A stretch of 64,000 nucleotides of DNA from Hypomyces perniciosus (GCA_008477525.1 SPDT01000008.1:682001-746000), one strand, 5' to 3'; positions 45,916 through 58,657 are shown, counted from the stretch's first letter. The notes: a model not told the origin generated them from the sequence alone. Numbers and translations are program-made.

Positions 45916-46732
45916 GATGAATACCCGTGATAGACGATGAGGAGAAGGTGTGAATTAGCTAGTTATTGACTGGATGGAAAGAAATGAACAGTCGTAGTGT
46001 AGAATCACCAAAGAACTTGAGGATTAACACGACCAAATCTAATCCCGTCTATCTCAACATGTTGCCATTCAAGCCAAGTCGTGATGTGATATACATGAAC
46101 ATGTAAATCACCGAACCCATAGGCGGAAAAGAATTTCGGGTTATTTAACCATCTTCATCAAGTTTACACTTATTAATATTGCTCCACCAATAATGGGTGA
46201 ACCACAGGCCGAGTGAGTCAAACAACCCGGGCCGGGAAATACGGCCCCACATATTCCTAGCTCCACCCGAACGGAGTTGGACGAAGAATGATAGGTATTA
46301 ACATGCATTATAAGGATATAACAAAATAAAAGTTGAGCGATTACAAAAGAGATGTTATTTTCTTGCGCTACAAGTAGTATAACGAGCTACCATATGGATA
46401 CACACCTCCCAGGGGTATCCATCCTTATCCTCCCATTGCCTACCCAGATCCCGTGGCCCATCGGCGCATTCATCGCCGCGAAGATGCTCCAATTTATGTA
46501 CATCGCGGCATTAAGAAATATCCCACGCTCATAAATCATCAAGATATCAGACAAGCACTCCCCCGTGCTAATGCAAGAGCCGATAAAAAAAAACTCCCCT
46601 GGGCTTTTTTTTTTGCACTCCCGGTTAACCAAAACTCCAGTCGCTTTCATGAAGAAACCCACATTCGAATGCTAATCACCCAAGCCCAACAAAACGTATT
46701 GATATAAGATGCTCACACAGGATCCTTGGTGG
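45916..46732. other. Intergenic
   Basis: Promoter of the acetyltransferase and 3' flank of the SPX gene. ORFs 46352-46707 are unsupported. Confidence 0.5.
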
Positions 46733-48282
46733 TCAAGGTACGTTGCCTACAACTAGGACAAGGAGCATCCCGTTGAGCAAACAAGTCGCGATGAATGTGC
46801 TCCAGACTATCAGGCGATAGAGCAGGGACAACCGATCCTCGCGATACAGCGTCATACCCAGTGCAGAGCACGCACAGAATAGACTGACCACCACGCCGAC
46901 TGTGACGCCGGCGTCGACCTCGACGCGAAGCTTGCGCTTGCCCGCCGATATCAATACACCACCGATGCCAAGGAAGATAAACGAGGCAGCGAAACAGCCG
47001 ACGGTGCCCCAGAGTAGGACACGCTCTCGATATCGGCGCACCGTCTGGTCAGCCACACTGGGGAGAGCATAGTGTGTAGCGTATCCGTGAGAAGGGAAGC
47101 CATCAGAGCTAGCGTAACCTTCTTCCTCCGAGTCGGTGTGCACTGTTGTGGAACCATACCCCTGGCTTGACGAGTCTGTTGAGATGAGGGGTTGAGACTC
47201 GGATGGCCGTCGTTTACGGAACCATTCCTTGGCCTTTTCAAATGAGTAGGTGACAAGAGCCTGGGCATAGCCAAGTCCGGGAAAACTTGATTCTTGGTTG
47301 GGGTCGATGTAGATGGTGTAGTCGTCGTCCTGTCCTCCCGCTTCACTGCCGTCGTCGTACTCGTTCCAGTATTTGATTTGTGGATCTATACATGCCGGCG
47401 GCAACGGATCAAAGCTGACTCGGGATGACCTTGGGGAGCGGGTTGCCTCTGCGATCGGCATCTCAACCGAAGAAGGGGAACTGGGCTCGCTGAACGTGGG
47501 GCTGGCATTGCGGAGCTTGTCCATGATCTCATCGTGTCGCTCCTGGAGGTCGGTAAAGTGGCGGCGGGTAAAACTCTTAGGGTTGCTTAAGATAGTGTCG
47601 TTAAATCTCTGACTCAGCGTTGTCGAGCCAGTCCATTTCTAGGGGAAATGTTAGATGATGATTCGGGCGGGAAATCGAATAGCGCTGCGACATACTCTGT
47701 ACTTCTTCAAGATCTTGCGAAACGCAACGACTTGGGCGTTTGCAAATCGCGACAGTGACTGGATGTCCTCCCCGCAACGCAGCAGCTCCCGTTCGTACTT
47801 GACGAACCGTCTCTGGCGCTTGAGGCAGGCATTGGGTTCGGAGTCTTCGGGGCATTTGGAGACGAAGCGCTGAAGGCTGATGGCGATGTGGTCTAGTCAT
47901 GGATTGTCAGCAATTCCATTCCCTCCTCAGCAAGCCAATTGAATCGGTGGTTTCATATGCCTACCCAGCCGTCTTGACACCTCATCTGCCTTGCTCGTCA
48001 CAAAGAGATCGACCCGATCGTGCTGGCGACAGAGCTCTGCGTACAGCCCATCCTCGAACTTGCGCAGGGCCGTATCCTGATGGCCGGGGATGGCTATAGC
48101 GGTAGCCTGGTCGCGCGTGGTGTGGACTTTGATTTCATGTTTGAGGGAGTTGTAGTCGAGATTATCTGCAGGGATGGCATGCGATTAGCACGAGTGGCAA
48201 GCAAGCAGGGGGGGGGGGGAATCCAAGACGTACGAAGGCTCCATTCAGGAACAGACCGCTCGAGCTGCCTGCCGTATTTCAT
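46733..48282 (-). CDS. SPX-domain membrane protein (VTC-like, without the polyphosphate polymerase domain)
   Basis: Exons on the complement: 48234-48282, 47965-48165, 47696-47892, 46733-47638; 450 aa. The N-terminus MKYGRQLERSVPEWSL/HNLDYNSLKHEIK and FRKILKKYRKWTGS are SPX hallmarks, the latter carrying the lysine cluster that binds inositol pyrophosphates. A disordered acidic linker follows. The C-terminal 100 residues carry three membrane helices (about 355-380, 392-410 and 425-447), resembling the DUF202/Vtc1-type domain of the vacuolar transporter chaperone. The VTC catalytic tunnel domain between them is absent, so this is probably a phosphate-sensing regulatory subunit, not a polymerase. 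Intron 1 starts next to a 12-base homopolymer (48208-48219). Vacuolar or endomembrane location is inferred. Confidence 0.9.
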
Positions 48283-48820
48283 GCTTTGCGAGATGGAAAG
48301 GCCAACGCTGTGCCCTGAATGCGTGGATGTATGTGTATGTGTATTTTGATCGCAAGCAATTGCTTGTGTTTTATCGAGCGTAGTAGGAGTACTCGTATTT
48401 CATTTCTCGCGATTGCGCTTTTTCGTCCGTCCGTCCACCTGTCCGTCCACCTGATCCAACTAGGAGTCGTACAAGACAAGACAAAGACAAAGACAAAGAC
48501 TGCTTTTGTCGCAAAAAAGCAAAGTCGTCGGCCTGGAGGGGAGAGGGAGGTGGGGGATTATGCTTTTTCCTGCGATCCCTTCTCAGAGGCGTAGACGCAA
48601 TGGGCTGGTTGGATGACGTGAAGCACAAATTGAAAGCCTAAGCTTCGAGACGAGACGAGAGCTGTGGGAGGTTCCTGTGGTAAGCAGAAGCCGGAAGAGA
48701 GATGGCGTCTGCTGGTGGTGTGGCGTAGGGCGAAGAAAGGTTGGCGTTTAGGTGAGATAGGGAGATGGAGATAGAGATAGAGAGAGGTAGGGGGGGTGCT
48801 CCGTACTTCGTAGATGGTGA

Positions 48821-48850
48821 GAGATAGTGAGCGATAGTGAGCGATAGTGA
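48821..48850 (+). repeat. 10-bp tandem repeat, three units
   Basis: GAGATAGTGA followed by two GCGATAGTGA units, in the probable leader of the SPX gene. Confidence 0.7.
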
Positions 48851-49546
48851 GAGAGAGCAGAAACTCGAGATAGTTTAACGAGCAGACACCGCCGGCAGGG
48901 AAGTCGGTTAGTAGTACTCAATAGTACTCCGAATTACCACCGCAACATAGAGATAAGATAGGTAGTAATACTCTGCTGCTGCCACTGCTACTTCGTACTG
49001 CTAGTAGTAGTAGCAGCAACTCGCAGTCCTCCGTATTACTAGGGCAAGGCTCAGGATGCGCTAGACACTGATGGCGCGCGCATACGGATTGAGGATGACG
49101 GGCTTGAGTGCTATGATGATCGATGACGCACCCGTCGGTCAATCGAAACGCGCGCGAACAAAGCGCAATTGATGAAGCTGCTGCACTACTGTGCTATGCA
49201 GATTTAGTCCGTTTCGTTCATGTAAGCCAGGTGAACAGACGGAGCAAACAATCAGCCAACGGGCAGAAGAAAACAAAGCACGCTGCCAAGCGGTTGGTAT
49301 GGCATGTCCATGGGTTGTTATATCATCGGGACTGGCTCTCTATTAGACTCTCTCTCTCTCTCTCATGGTCTCTCATGGCAGAATGGAGTCGCACCCACAC
49401 ACACGCACTCCCCTGTCCTGAAGCCCTGTTCAGACTCCGCTTCGATCCTTGAACCCTGTCCTCCTCGCATGCAGAGCGGATCCCCCATGTTTGGCCATCC
49501 TTTGGGGAGCTCAGCAAGTCGCCAGCAGTGGATAAATGATTATTAC

Positions 49547-49955
49547 TACGGAGTACGGAGTACAAGCAATGTTCCATGCGCCCTCTCCGCCAGAAGCTTG
49601 TTTGTGTGTCGCACAACGCCACACTATTATTGATTGAGCACGCAGAACCAGACCGGCCGGGGAGACGAGACAAGCATACGGAATAAGATGTTGTTGCATT
49701 TCTACGTAGCATTTCTGTGTACTACTTCGTAATCGAGAACAAGTCGGCCCGGAGGTCGGCGGCGTAATCCCTTCCGTCCGGAGGACTGGCGCCGACTCCG
49801 GCCATAATACTACATAGTAGTAGTAGTACTTCGTACTCAAGCCTCACAAGCCTCAGCATCAGACTGATACGATGCGATTATGCCACATACCTACCAAGAG
49901 GCACTACTGCTTCGTACTAACTTCGTGCTTTGTATGGAGTACGGAGTACGGAGTA
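49547..49955. repeat. Cluster of TACGGAGTA repeats
   Basis: Four exact copies (49547, 49554, 49940, 49947), partly overlapping in a GTACGGAGTACGGAGTAC pattern, with TACTTCGTA variants between them. Confidence 0.7.
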
Positions 49956-52604
49956 CATATGCACAATATCGTCTATTGACACTACTAACTCCGTATCTAT
50001 GCCGAACGCATGTTATGCAAACCGCCGGTCTGCCGATATGGAATGTCATTCCCCGATATGCCCGTCCTCAAATTCCACCGGCGAACTGGCCATTGGCTAA
50101 GCAGGAAGCTTTAAATAAATGGGAGGCCTGCGAACGAGTCAGTTCACCGTGCAAATGGAAGCTATTCCGCACCCATAGCTGCAATCGTCCTTTTGTTGAA
50201 GATTTTTTTTCCCTCCCTCTCCTCCATTGTCAATTGATCTATCTATCTATCTAGGGCTAGATTGCCGACGCCACCGAAGTGTCCGGCATTGATTGACTTG
50301 CACTTCATAGGCCATGGCGTGAACTATGAAGCATCCTATCCTATCAGGTTTGAACGTCTAAAAGAATTCATCATCACCATCAAACAGGTCAGAGAGGGAA
50401 AGAAATTGATTATGCGGTCCATATCGTCGGATTATCCGATACTAACTCCGCATCGCACTCCGCAAACAACGGTGTTTAGGTGCTCGTTTATTGATTACAC
50501 CCGCAAGAAATGCTCATTAGAGAGCCAAGAATGCACATTCCCACATAAAAACCTGATGCGCAACCTGCAGGTCGCTTTGCGCTGCATCTGAGATTTCTCC
50601 ATTCGTATACCGAGGGACTTGTCAGTTCATGTCTTGGGGACCCTTTTTTATTTTATTTTATTTGATTCATCATCGGCCCTTCTACCTACATCCTCCTCTA
50701 CCGAAAGGGATCTCGCATCTTTGCCACCATCATAACCAGTTCAGCTTCATCTTCGTCATCTTCGTCATCAGTACTAGACCTAGTACTATTCGCAGTCACA
50801 TGGCATCATTTCACAACAACATTGTTCACATTCCTCCCCATCTGGGCCATACCCCCGGACAGCCGTAAGCGAACAAAGAAACAAGCCGAGACAGGCAGAC
50901 TCCGATATGAACCCTTGAAATCTAGATTTCAGGCGGAGCCCTTTAATCCCACTACCCTTGTCCAATACGCTACTGTACAAGTATGCATGCAGTTTGCCAG
51001 TCCTCTTGCCATCCTATGCCGCATTCCGAGGACAGCCTTCAAGTTCTAACTTGCAGTAATACTCCGGCCCGTTTCCCCCCCCTCTCGACTTGGCCCCTTT
51101 CTCCTCTTTTCTTCGCCAGGAACACACCCCGATTCGCTCTTGGACCCCCCAATGCTGTACACCATCTCTGCATACATGTGTAAATGAAAAGCTGAACTTT
51201 TCCAAATCCTTCGTCCGTTATCTCTTCTAAAGCTCAGTGAGACAGAGTGGGGGCCACCCATATCCAGCCGCATGCAGCACGGACATGGTCTCGACAAGGC
51301 TCCGGACAGGGTACCCGAGAGAAACGCAGACCGAACAATGGAGAGGGATGGAAGACAAGGGATGGGATGGACTTCTTGTCAGATCATCTAGAACAATCAA
51401 AGCAAGACTCTTGCTGCCTCCGCACGTATCCACACACCAGTTCGCAAATGTAGCATCGCATCTATTACTATCTACTACTACGGGAGCATTGCTGATGGAG
51501 CCCTCCCCCCGTCTTCAATTCAGGTAGATAAGCTCTCCAGGCTCTAGAACATGCATGATAACGCAAATTACAACTTGCTCGCGTGCTCTCTTTTCACGAG
51601 CTGGACGTCGGGCTTGCACAGGTTTCCCGTTTAGGCAATTGGGCACGAGAGCCTGCTCGCAATGGCTTGAGTGGCTTTGCGTCACAAACCGCCCTCCTCC
51701 CTTTGTTTCTTTTGGCCTTTGATAAGGCGACAAAGTGGTCACGCGACAGTGTTTTTTGGGCTGGTCTGTGTCATCATCGCATCCAATTGTTTGCCATCTC
51801 GCCGGCTCTCGGGTCATCCCGCAGCGCCCTGTTGGCTGACCGTAACCTCCTTCACGAGCGAATAGGGCTTGAAAAGTGACCCATCACTTTGAGACAGAAA
51901 TACGGAGTGATATCTCCCATGAGACAAGAATTCACATTATTAATCCCCCCCCCCTCCAAGACAAAAAGAAATCCGGTGGTTTGAGATAACAAAACGTCCT
52001 GCCTTTTTCGCAACCTCCAAGGGATCTTGGGACAGGTCTAGATCCCTCTTATTGCCGGCTTACTTGCAGGATCACTCAGACTGCATATTCGCCAAGCCCA
52101 AACACTAGAAGCTGAATTCACATGGGCTCGTATTCCCTCACCGTGCAGCACCGCCCCTCACATATTGGACGGGTGATAGTACCCTTCTGGCAGTTCGACC
52201 CCGGCATTTGTTAAATGTCCGGTCAGACTTATGTATCATTAGCTGACCGGAAGCAGGAGGGACATGGTGTGGTTGGGGGGCGACCAAACAGAGCGAGGTG
52301 GGAGGGTCATACTATCATTATCGTGCATTGTGGCGTTGGTCATGTTCAGTTCTCACTCATGCTTGTCTAATAAACAGCAGTCGTCGTGTGCAACCCAATA
52401 TGTAAACCTGCTCTCGCTATGTAGATGCTACCTATGGTGTCTCCAAAAACTGTATCGCTCAAAATAGCCACCCAGATGATACGGAGTTCTCCGTAGATAC
52501 TATCCCCGTCTTGAATCCCAAAGGTCAGTCCGCCAGCCCAATGTCCGATTAGTCATGTTCGCTTCCTTTTTCTCTCTTCGTTACCCCATCTTCTCATCAC
52601 ATCA

Positions 52605-53849
52605 TCATAAATCTTGGTAATAGTCAAGAACCTGCTCGACTTCCAGGACCCCAATGATACTCCCGCCCTGTGTCACCGCAATGACAGAATCAGGCGGCTC
52701 TTCATCTTGCTCTATCTGCATATCCCGCAGAATATCACAGGCCTGACGAATCGTCGTCTCTGACGACATCGCAAGCATCTGCTGCCTCGAAATCGTCACC
52801 TCGGGCGTATCCCGAATTGGTCTTACTAGGTCCGCATCGCTGAGATTTCGAATCTTGCTTGGAGCCGCAATCTCATCGCCGACTCTCACCCACCCTGTCT
52901 TGGAGTTGTAGCCGGCGCGAAGAACGCCGAGTCCCAGACTTTCGCCGCTCAGCCCCTCAGCAACGGCAATGTCCTCCCATGGAGTGGATATGTGCCCAAG
53001 AGTGTGTGGTCTTCGGGCAGCAGCAGCAACAGCAGCGCCAATGGCGCCACCGGGGTGGTTTTTGGCAAATAGCGTTGAAACGCATGGGTGAAGCTCGTTG
53101 GCGGCTGTGATGGCCAGAGCATCGCCCAGGGCTAAAGCCACCGTTGTCGAGGACGATGGTGCTGAAACACCAAAGGATACCTTCTCTGGCTCCGGTATTG
53201 GTGCTGGTAGCAGGATCGTGTTGGGTCGATGATGTATGAACTCACACGTCTCGTACCGCATGTGGGACGTGAGTAGGATCGTGGGGAGGCTTTCGTCCAG
53301 ATGCGGCAGCATCAAAAGAAGCTCCTGTGTCTTTCCAGAATAGGTAATGAACAAGAGCGTATCTTCTGGACTAACAATGCCCAAGTCGCCATGAAGAGCC
53401 TCGGTTGGATGGAGGAAAACCGCACGGATAGCGAGGCTCTGGAACGTGGCCACCAGTTTCTTCCCAATGTGGCCGGATTTGCCCACCCCTATGATGACTA
53501 GCTTGCCTTTTCTCTTGGCCTGCCGAGTGATGACCTTGATGGCCTCGTTGAACCCGTCCCGCGCAACGGCATCAAACTCATAGAGCTTGGTGAGGTTCGC
53601 AAGAGCAGCGGCTTCGGTGTTCAGCACGTGTATCCCACTGTGAAGCCTTCTTTCCTTCACCAACTGCTCGTTCGAGGTGTTTTTGTTAAGCGTGAATCCG
53701 TCTGTGGGCTCATAGATCCCCTTGGATGACGGTGATGCAGAGGGGGTTGGCGGTGATGGGGGTGGGATGGATTGGCATCTGGAGGCTCCAAGCACAATTA
53801 CAGCACTCGTCTGTATTGGGCGATGCTCGCCCTGTCGAAGTTCGATCAT
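52605..53849 (-). CDS. SIS-CBS protein, KpsF/GutQ (arabinose-5-phosphate isomerase)-like
   Basis: Single exon, 414 aa from the ATG at 53849. The frame is open further upstream but has no ATG. The SIS domain (about residues 85-250) contains LVIIGVGKSGHIGKKLVATF, FLHPTEALHGDLG and LLFITYSGKTQELL, as in bacterial KpsF/GutQ sugar-phosphate isomerases, including the His after the Glu-Ala-Leu. A C-terminal CBS motif (SSETTIRQACDILRDMQ...GSIIGVLEVEQVL) follows. The bacterial enzymes interconvert arabinose-5-phosphate and ribulose-5-phosphate for Kdo synthesis, a pathway fungi lack, so the fungal role is unclear (sugar-phosphate isomerase or regulator). The N-terminal 60 residues are Ser/Pro-rich and fungal in character. 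The lack of introns is compatible with, but does not prove, bacterial ancestry. Confidence 0.88.
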   Translation of the reverse strand: MIELRQGEHRPIQTSAVIVLGASRCQSIPPPSPPTPSASPSSKGIYEPTDGFTLNKNTSNEQLVKERRLHSGIHVLNTEAAALANLTKLYEFDAVARDGFNEAIKVITRQAKRKGKLVIIGVGKSGHIGKKLVATFQSLAIRAVFLHPTEALHGDLGIVSPEDTLLFITYSGKTQELLLMLPHLDESLPTILLTSHMRYETCEFIHHRPNTILLPAPIPEPEKVSFGVSAPSSSTTVALALGDALAITAANELHPCVSTLFAKNHPGGAIGAAVAAAARRPHTLGHISTPWEDIAVAEGLSGESLGLGVLRAGYNSKTGWVRVGDEIAAPSKIRNLSDADLVRPIRDTPEVTISRQQMLAMSSETTIRQACDILRDMQIEQDEEPPDSVIAVTQGGSIIGVLEVEQVLDYYQDL

Positions 53850-55679
53850 GGTGTTGGCGGCGAAGTTGGACAAGGACTGGGTAACAGGTATGTCTGTCTC
53901 AAGTCTCAAGTCGCAAGTTGCAAAGAAGCTCAATGGAACTTCAAGACAGACACTCCTATATGGCTGGCGTGAATGTCGTTATACGATAGCGTTATGCGTT
54001 AATCACCGTATCCCCGTCGGCGTGTCAGAGAGTCCGAGCATTTCCGACGTTGCACTCCGTACCTTAGCCAAAGTCAAAGACGTCAAGGCAAGTAAGTTTC
54101 TTGGTAAAACGTTGACCAGTAGTCTAGATCTCTCACGCCGGAACCGTCATGCAGTTGGGATAAGAAGATAAACAAAGTGGATGGTTCAATTGAGAGGAAA
54201 GAGACAAGTTGCTCACGCTGTTGTACCTAGGTAATAGATAAGCATACGGAGTACATAAGCATCCAATCTTTGAAGATAAAAAAAAAAAAAAAGTCGCAAA
54301 GTCAGTGACCGTGTGGGTGGAATCGGCGTCTATTGGCTGAGATGCATCCTTGTGGTCCCGAGGAGATTCAGATCCTCGAGTCCAATTGGATGGAATCTTC
54401 CACCACGGGCTCTTTTCCGCTCAAAAAGGATCCGCCGGAAATAAAGATGTCATTAATATGTCAAAGTCGGATAGACTCGCAGTATTAGTAGTGCTACGAA
54501 GTACTACTATGGGTAGTATTAGTCGACGCGGGCGAGCGATGATAACCGGTCATGATAACGTCTCACAGCGTAAGCCGAGAGTGCTCCGTACTTGTAGAAT
54601 AGTATTTCTTTCAAAGGCTGTTGAAGGGACATTCATGCAGATAGGCTGTCTGATTCCACATGTTCATGCATGACTGACTGGGGCCGCCCTATTGTTAAGC
54701 AGGTCAGTTTGTGGTGTGCTGTCGCATTCCATGGAGATACAACAGAGTTACCGCGAAAACACCCATCGCTGAGGCCGTGTCCAAGTACCTTCTTGGCATA
54801 ACCCCGCACGCGTCACGCAATTTGGCCTGGGAATGACTGATCTCGAGTCCGAGTCCGAGGTTCATTCGGCGGATTAATAATAGATAAATAGAAAGATCCG
54901 GCTCGATTACTCCCTACCAAGTTCCAAGTTTGTCAGAGTTCGTTGGTGGAGAAAGGTCCCCTTGATGAATGATATGATATGGATCTCGGTACTACTTCGT
55001 ACAGAGAGTCCTGAAACTCGCTTGAGTCGTTTCTATAAGTCGTGACCGGTCAGTCCCTGTCTACCTTGAAAGGTAAACAAGGTAGACAAGGATCGGACTA
55101 TTAAGCTCCATGTGCCCGCCGCTGGGGCTTACTCATACGAGTATAGCAATTGGCCTGAGTCTTCAGTCCACGATGGAGACTCAAGTCGAGACACGTCACA
55201 ATGGCGGCTCTCATTTGCCAAGATCCCAATCTAACGTCTCAGGACAACCTCAATAAACCAACAACCAGCAGCCAGGACGCTGCCCCGGACTGGGGATATT
55301 GGCCACTGCTTTTCCGATTCTTCTGCCAGCAGTTGGCAGTTGACGCCAACTAGGGGAAAAATTCCCGTTTGTTTTACCTAAAAAAAAAAAAAAAAAAGAG
55401 TCGGCACTCTAGCAACAGGGAGAAGAAAAAAAGCTAGGAGTTTCTAGGCGTTCTTTGTTTGGACCATACACACCTGACTGAGGAAGATCTACCATACAGA
55501 AACTCTCCGGCTTTGTCACGTTCGCTTTCTCTCTCCGCCACAATCCCTCCCTTTTTTTTTTAATGTCAATAAAGAATCCTACTTTGTATCTACATAAACA
55601 CACAAAAAAACAAGACAAGACAAAGTGAGGATTCCCACACACGCATCCCCCGCGGACGCCGTCCAGCGTGCTTCTTACG
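53850..55679. other. Divergent intergenic region SIS gene / ceramidase
   Basis: 1.8 kb with TACGGAGTA (54245) and TACGAAGTA-like sequences (54497, 54990), an 11-bp inverted repeat (55058-55088) and a 17-base A run (55381-55397). No gene supported. Confidence 0.5.
55058..55088. repeat. Perfect 11-bp inverted repeat with 9-nt loop
   Basis: TGTCTACCTTG and CAAGGTAGACA flank AAAGGTAAA, about 590 bp upstream of the ceramidase start. Could form a hairpin or bind a dimer. Confidence 0.6.
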
Positions 55680-58211
55680 ATGGCGCCGCCGGGAAGAAAA
55701 GAAGCAAAAACCGACCAGGGCCAGTCTTATGGCTCTGATGCTTCTGAAGCGCCACAACGGCTCAAGTCAGAGTCAGCAGCCTGCGAGACACGCATTCGGC
55801 ATGGGGTGCATCGATCCCGTCTTTTGTCATACACTGCTATTAATCTCTCTATTGTTGCGGTGGTTGTGTTGGCCTGTTGGATTGCCCTCTTCCGAAGTTG
55901 GGGCGGCAGTGTTCCGACATCACAATTCGGAGATAAGATTGATATCAAAGCACCACTTTGGAAGCAGCAACAACTCATCCCCGATAGCAACCGAGGAGGA
56001 AACGATGGCTCGGCACATCCAACTGCGGCCCAGGAAGGCCAATATCTCATCGGTGTTGGCAAGGCCGACATCACTGGCCCTGTCGTCGAAATAAACATGA
56101 TGGGCTATGCCGTGAAGGAACAGGTCGGCAGCGGTGTTCGCCAGCGTCTCTACTCCCGCGCCTTCATTGTGGGTGACATCAACAAGCCTGAAGACAGATT
56201 CATTTATCTCGTCTTGGATACACAATCAGGAGACACAGCAGTTCGATACGGCATTCTCTCCGGCTTACAAGAACTAGGGCCCGAGTATTCCATGTACGGA
56301 CATGACAGCCTAGCCGTCAGCGGAACACATTCTCACTCGGGCCCTGGTGCCTGGCTTAATTACCTCCTGCCTCAAATCCCAAGTAAAGGGTTTGATCAGC
56401 AAAGCTACCGTGCTATTGTCGACGGTTGTCTCCTTTCCATTCGCCGGGCTCACGAGAGCTTAGAACCTGGCTTTCTGACTGCGGGCACCACCAAGGTCTT
56501 CGGAGCCAACATCAACCGCAGTTTGTTTGCTTATCTCGCCAATCCGGAGGAGGAGAGGGCAAGGTACAATATCAGCACCGAAGATGACGGATCCGTGGAG
56601 AAAGACTTGACCATGGTCAAGTTCCAAAGAGCGTCGGATGGCAAGAATGTCGGCATCCTCACATGGTTCCCCACCCATGGCACCTCCATGTTAGCAAACA
56701 ACACTTTGATCACCGGTGACAACAAAGGCGTTGCGGCAGATCTTTTCGAGAAGAAAGTTCGTGGGGGTGACAGCGAGTCAGACGACTTCGTCGCTGGGTT
56801 TTCTCAAGCAAACATGGGCGATGCAAGCCCCAATATCCTTGGGGGCTGGTGTGATGATGGATCTGGGCAGATGTGCAGCTTCGAAAACAGCACATGCGGC
56901 GACGGCAGGAGTTGGCAGTGTCGCGCAAGAGGCCCACGCTTCAGGGAGAACGATTTCGGAGCTTCTTCATGCTTTGAAATCGGAAAGAGACAGTACGAAA
57001 GTGCTTTGGATCTCTACCAATCTCTGAACCGCCAGGCCCCAAACATCAAAGGCACGGGCGTAAAGGCCTTTCATTACTTTCACGACATGTCCGATTTCGA
57101 GTTCACGCTGCCCAACGGATCAACAGCCCGTACATGCTCCGCTGCCTTGGGGTATTCATTCGCAGCTGGCACATGGGATCATCCAGGGCCCTATGAGATT
57201 ACGCAGCACGGATCCAACGCGTCGAACGCATCGCCAGTTTGGAAAGCCATATCTTGGCTTCTCAAGTCACCGTGTCAGAAACAGATTGACTGTCACTATC
57301 CCAAACCCATCCTTCTCAATGTTGGTAGGGTGTACAAGCCTTACCAATGGACCCCGAACATCGTGGATATTCAGACATTCAGGGTGGGCCAGCTCATCAT
57401 CATTGTCAGTCCCGGAGAGGCGACGACTATGGCAGGACGTCGCTGGAAGGAATCAGTAGTGGAGAGTAGCAAGACGCAGCTGGAAAAGGAGCTAGACGGC
57501 CAAGAGCCGATCGTGGTGATAGGGGGTCCTAGCAACAGCTACACTCACTATATCACCACGGAGGAGGAATACGGGTAAGTCCACACCAATATCTGAAGAG
57601 AAATTTCTCAACATGTTCACTATTGCAATAGTATTCAACGATATGAAGGAGCATCTACGCTCTATGGACCACATACCTTGGCTGCGTACATTGATCGAAC
57701 CAAGACAATGCTTCATCTGCTAGGGAATGACATCTCTGCAGAGCAGGCCTCTCGCTATTCGGGCCCCTTACCACCCGATAATAGCCAACGATCCATCAGC
57801 TTCATCGCCAGTGTATGGTTTGACGGACGACCATGGTCCCGACAGTTCGGCGAGACGAAATCAGACGTCGAGAAGATTCATTTTGCACCGGGTGAAACAG
57901 TTTCGGCAATATTCGTCGGAGCGAACCCGAGAAACAACCTACGACTAGAGCAGACCTTTGCTGCAGTTGAGCAGCGTCGTCCTGGAGAAGAGGAATGGAC
58001 GACTGTACGAGACGATTCAGACTGGGGACTAATTTTCCGCTGGACGAGAACCAGTAGGATCCTAGGCACGAGCGAGGTGCAGGTGACCTGGGAGATTGAG
58101 GATTGGGCAGAGCCAGGAGAATACAGGCTCCGATACTATGGCGATGCGAAGCCCATAGGCGGCGAAGTGACGGCGTTTGAGGGAACGAGTTCGGCGTTTC
58201 ATGTTGGTTGA
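55680..58211 (+). CDS. Neutral ceramidase
   Basis: Exons 55680-57574 and 57632-58211; 57-nt intron (GTAAGT...ATAG); 824 aa. The frame is open upstream only to a GTG, so ATG at 55680 is used. The N-terminus is basic and has one membrane helix (about residues 51-71, TAINLSIVAVVVLACWIALF), a signal-anchor. The catalytic domain begins YLIGVGKADITGPVVEINMMGY. It has the zinc-binding GTHSHSGPGAW and the FPTHGTSM element. The nucleophile lies in GFSQANMGDASPNILGGW (Ser in the GDxSPN motif). The C-terminal immunoglobulin-like domain (SFIASVWFDGRPWSRQFGE onward) comes from exon 2. It hydrolyses ceramide to sphingoid base and fatty acid, probably in secretory-pathway membranes or outside. Several N-glycosylation sites (NRS, NAS) are present. 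Confidence 0.95.
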
Positions 58212-58657
58212 TATACCACCACGCACGACGCGCAAGTGTCACCGGATCAGACAGTATTGGCGGTTTTTGTGATAGGAGGCCGGTTTGGTTTTTCGAGGGG
58301 AGTATCAGGGACGGAGTTTGGGGATATACATGTACTACTACTAGGATTACACGATGGATTGGCCGGTACGAAGTACACACAGGCGTTGACAGCATTGTGA
58401 TGCGATGGCATCGATGACACTGATACCTCAGAACGGCAATGCAGACATTGCTTTTTGTTAAGAATTTCAGAATGAATTGATTGGTTGCGTCATTCCAGAG
58501 GCTTTTGCAGTCGGCCTCCCGCAGCTGGCGGGGGTTTTATAGGTGCAGTTGGCCGCATGCTTTCTGCCCAAGAACCTACACCTGCGATACTTCAGATTTG
58601 ATGGTTAAACAGACATTCACTCACAGCTGCCCTAGATATTCGTCACGCTCTCGAATC
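58212..58657. other. Intergenic
   Basis: Ceramidase 3' flank and promoter of the next gene. One TACGAAGTA-like copy near 58367. Confidence 0.55.

Larger units (their letters stand above)
48283..52604. other. 4.3-kb gene-poor region
   Basis: SPX-gene leader next to 48283 with GA-rich repeats (10-bp unit GCGATAGTGA three times, 48821-48850). Dense TACGGAGTA cluster at 49547-49561 and 49940-49955 with TAGTAG/TACTAC runs. Later part has CT-rich and short ORFs (50262-50591) without features. No RNA gene recognised. Confidence 0.45.
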
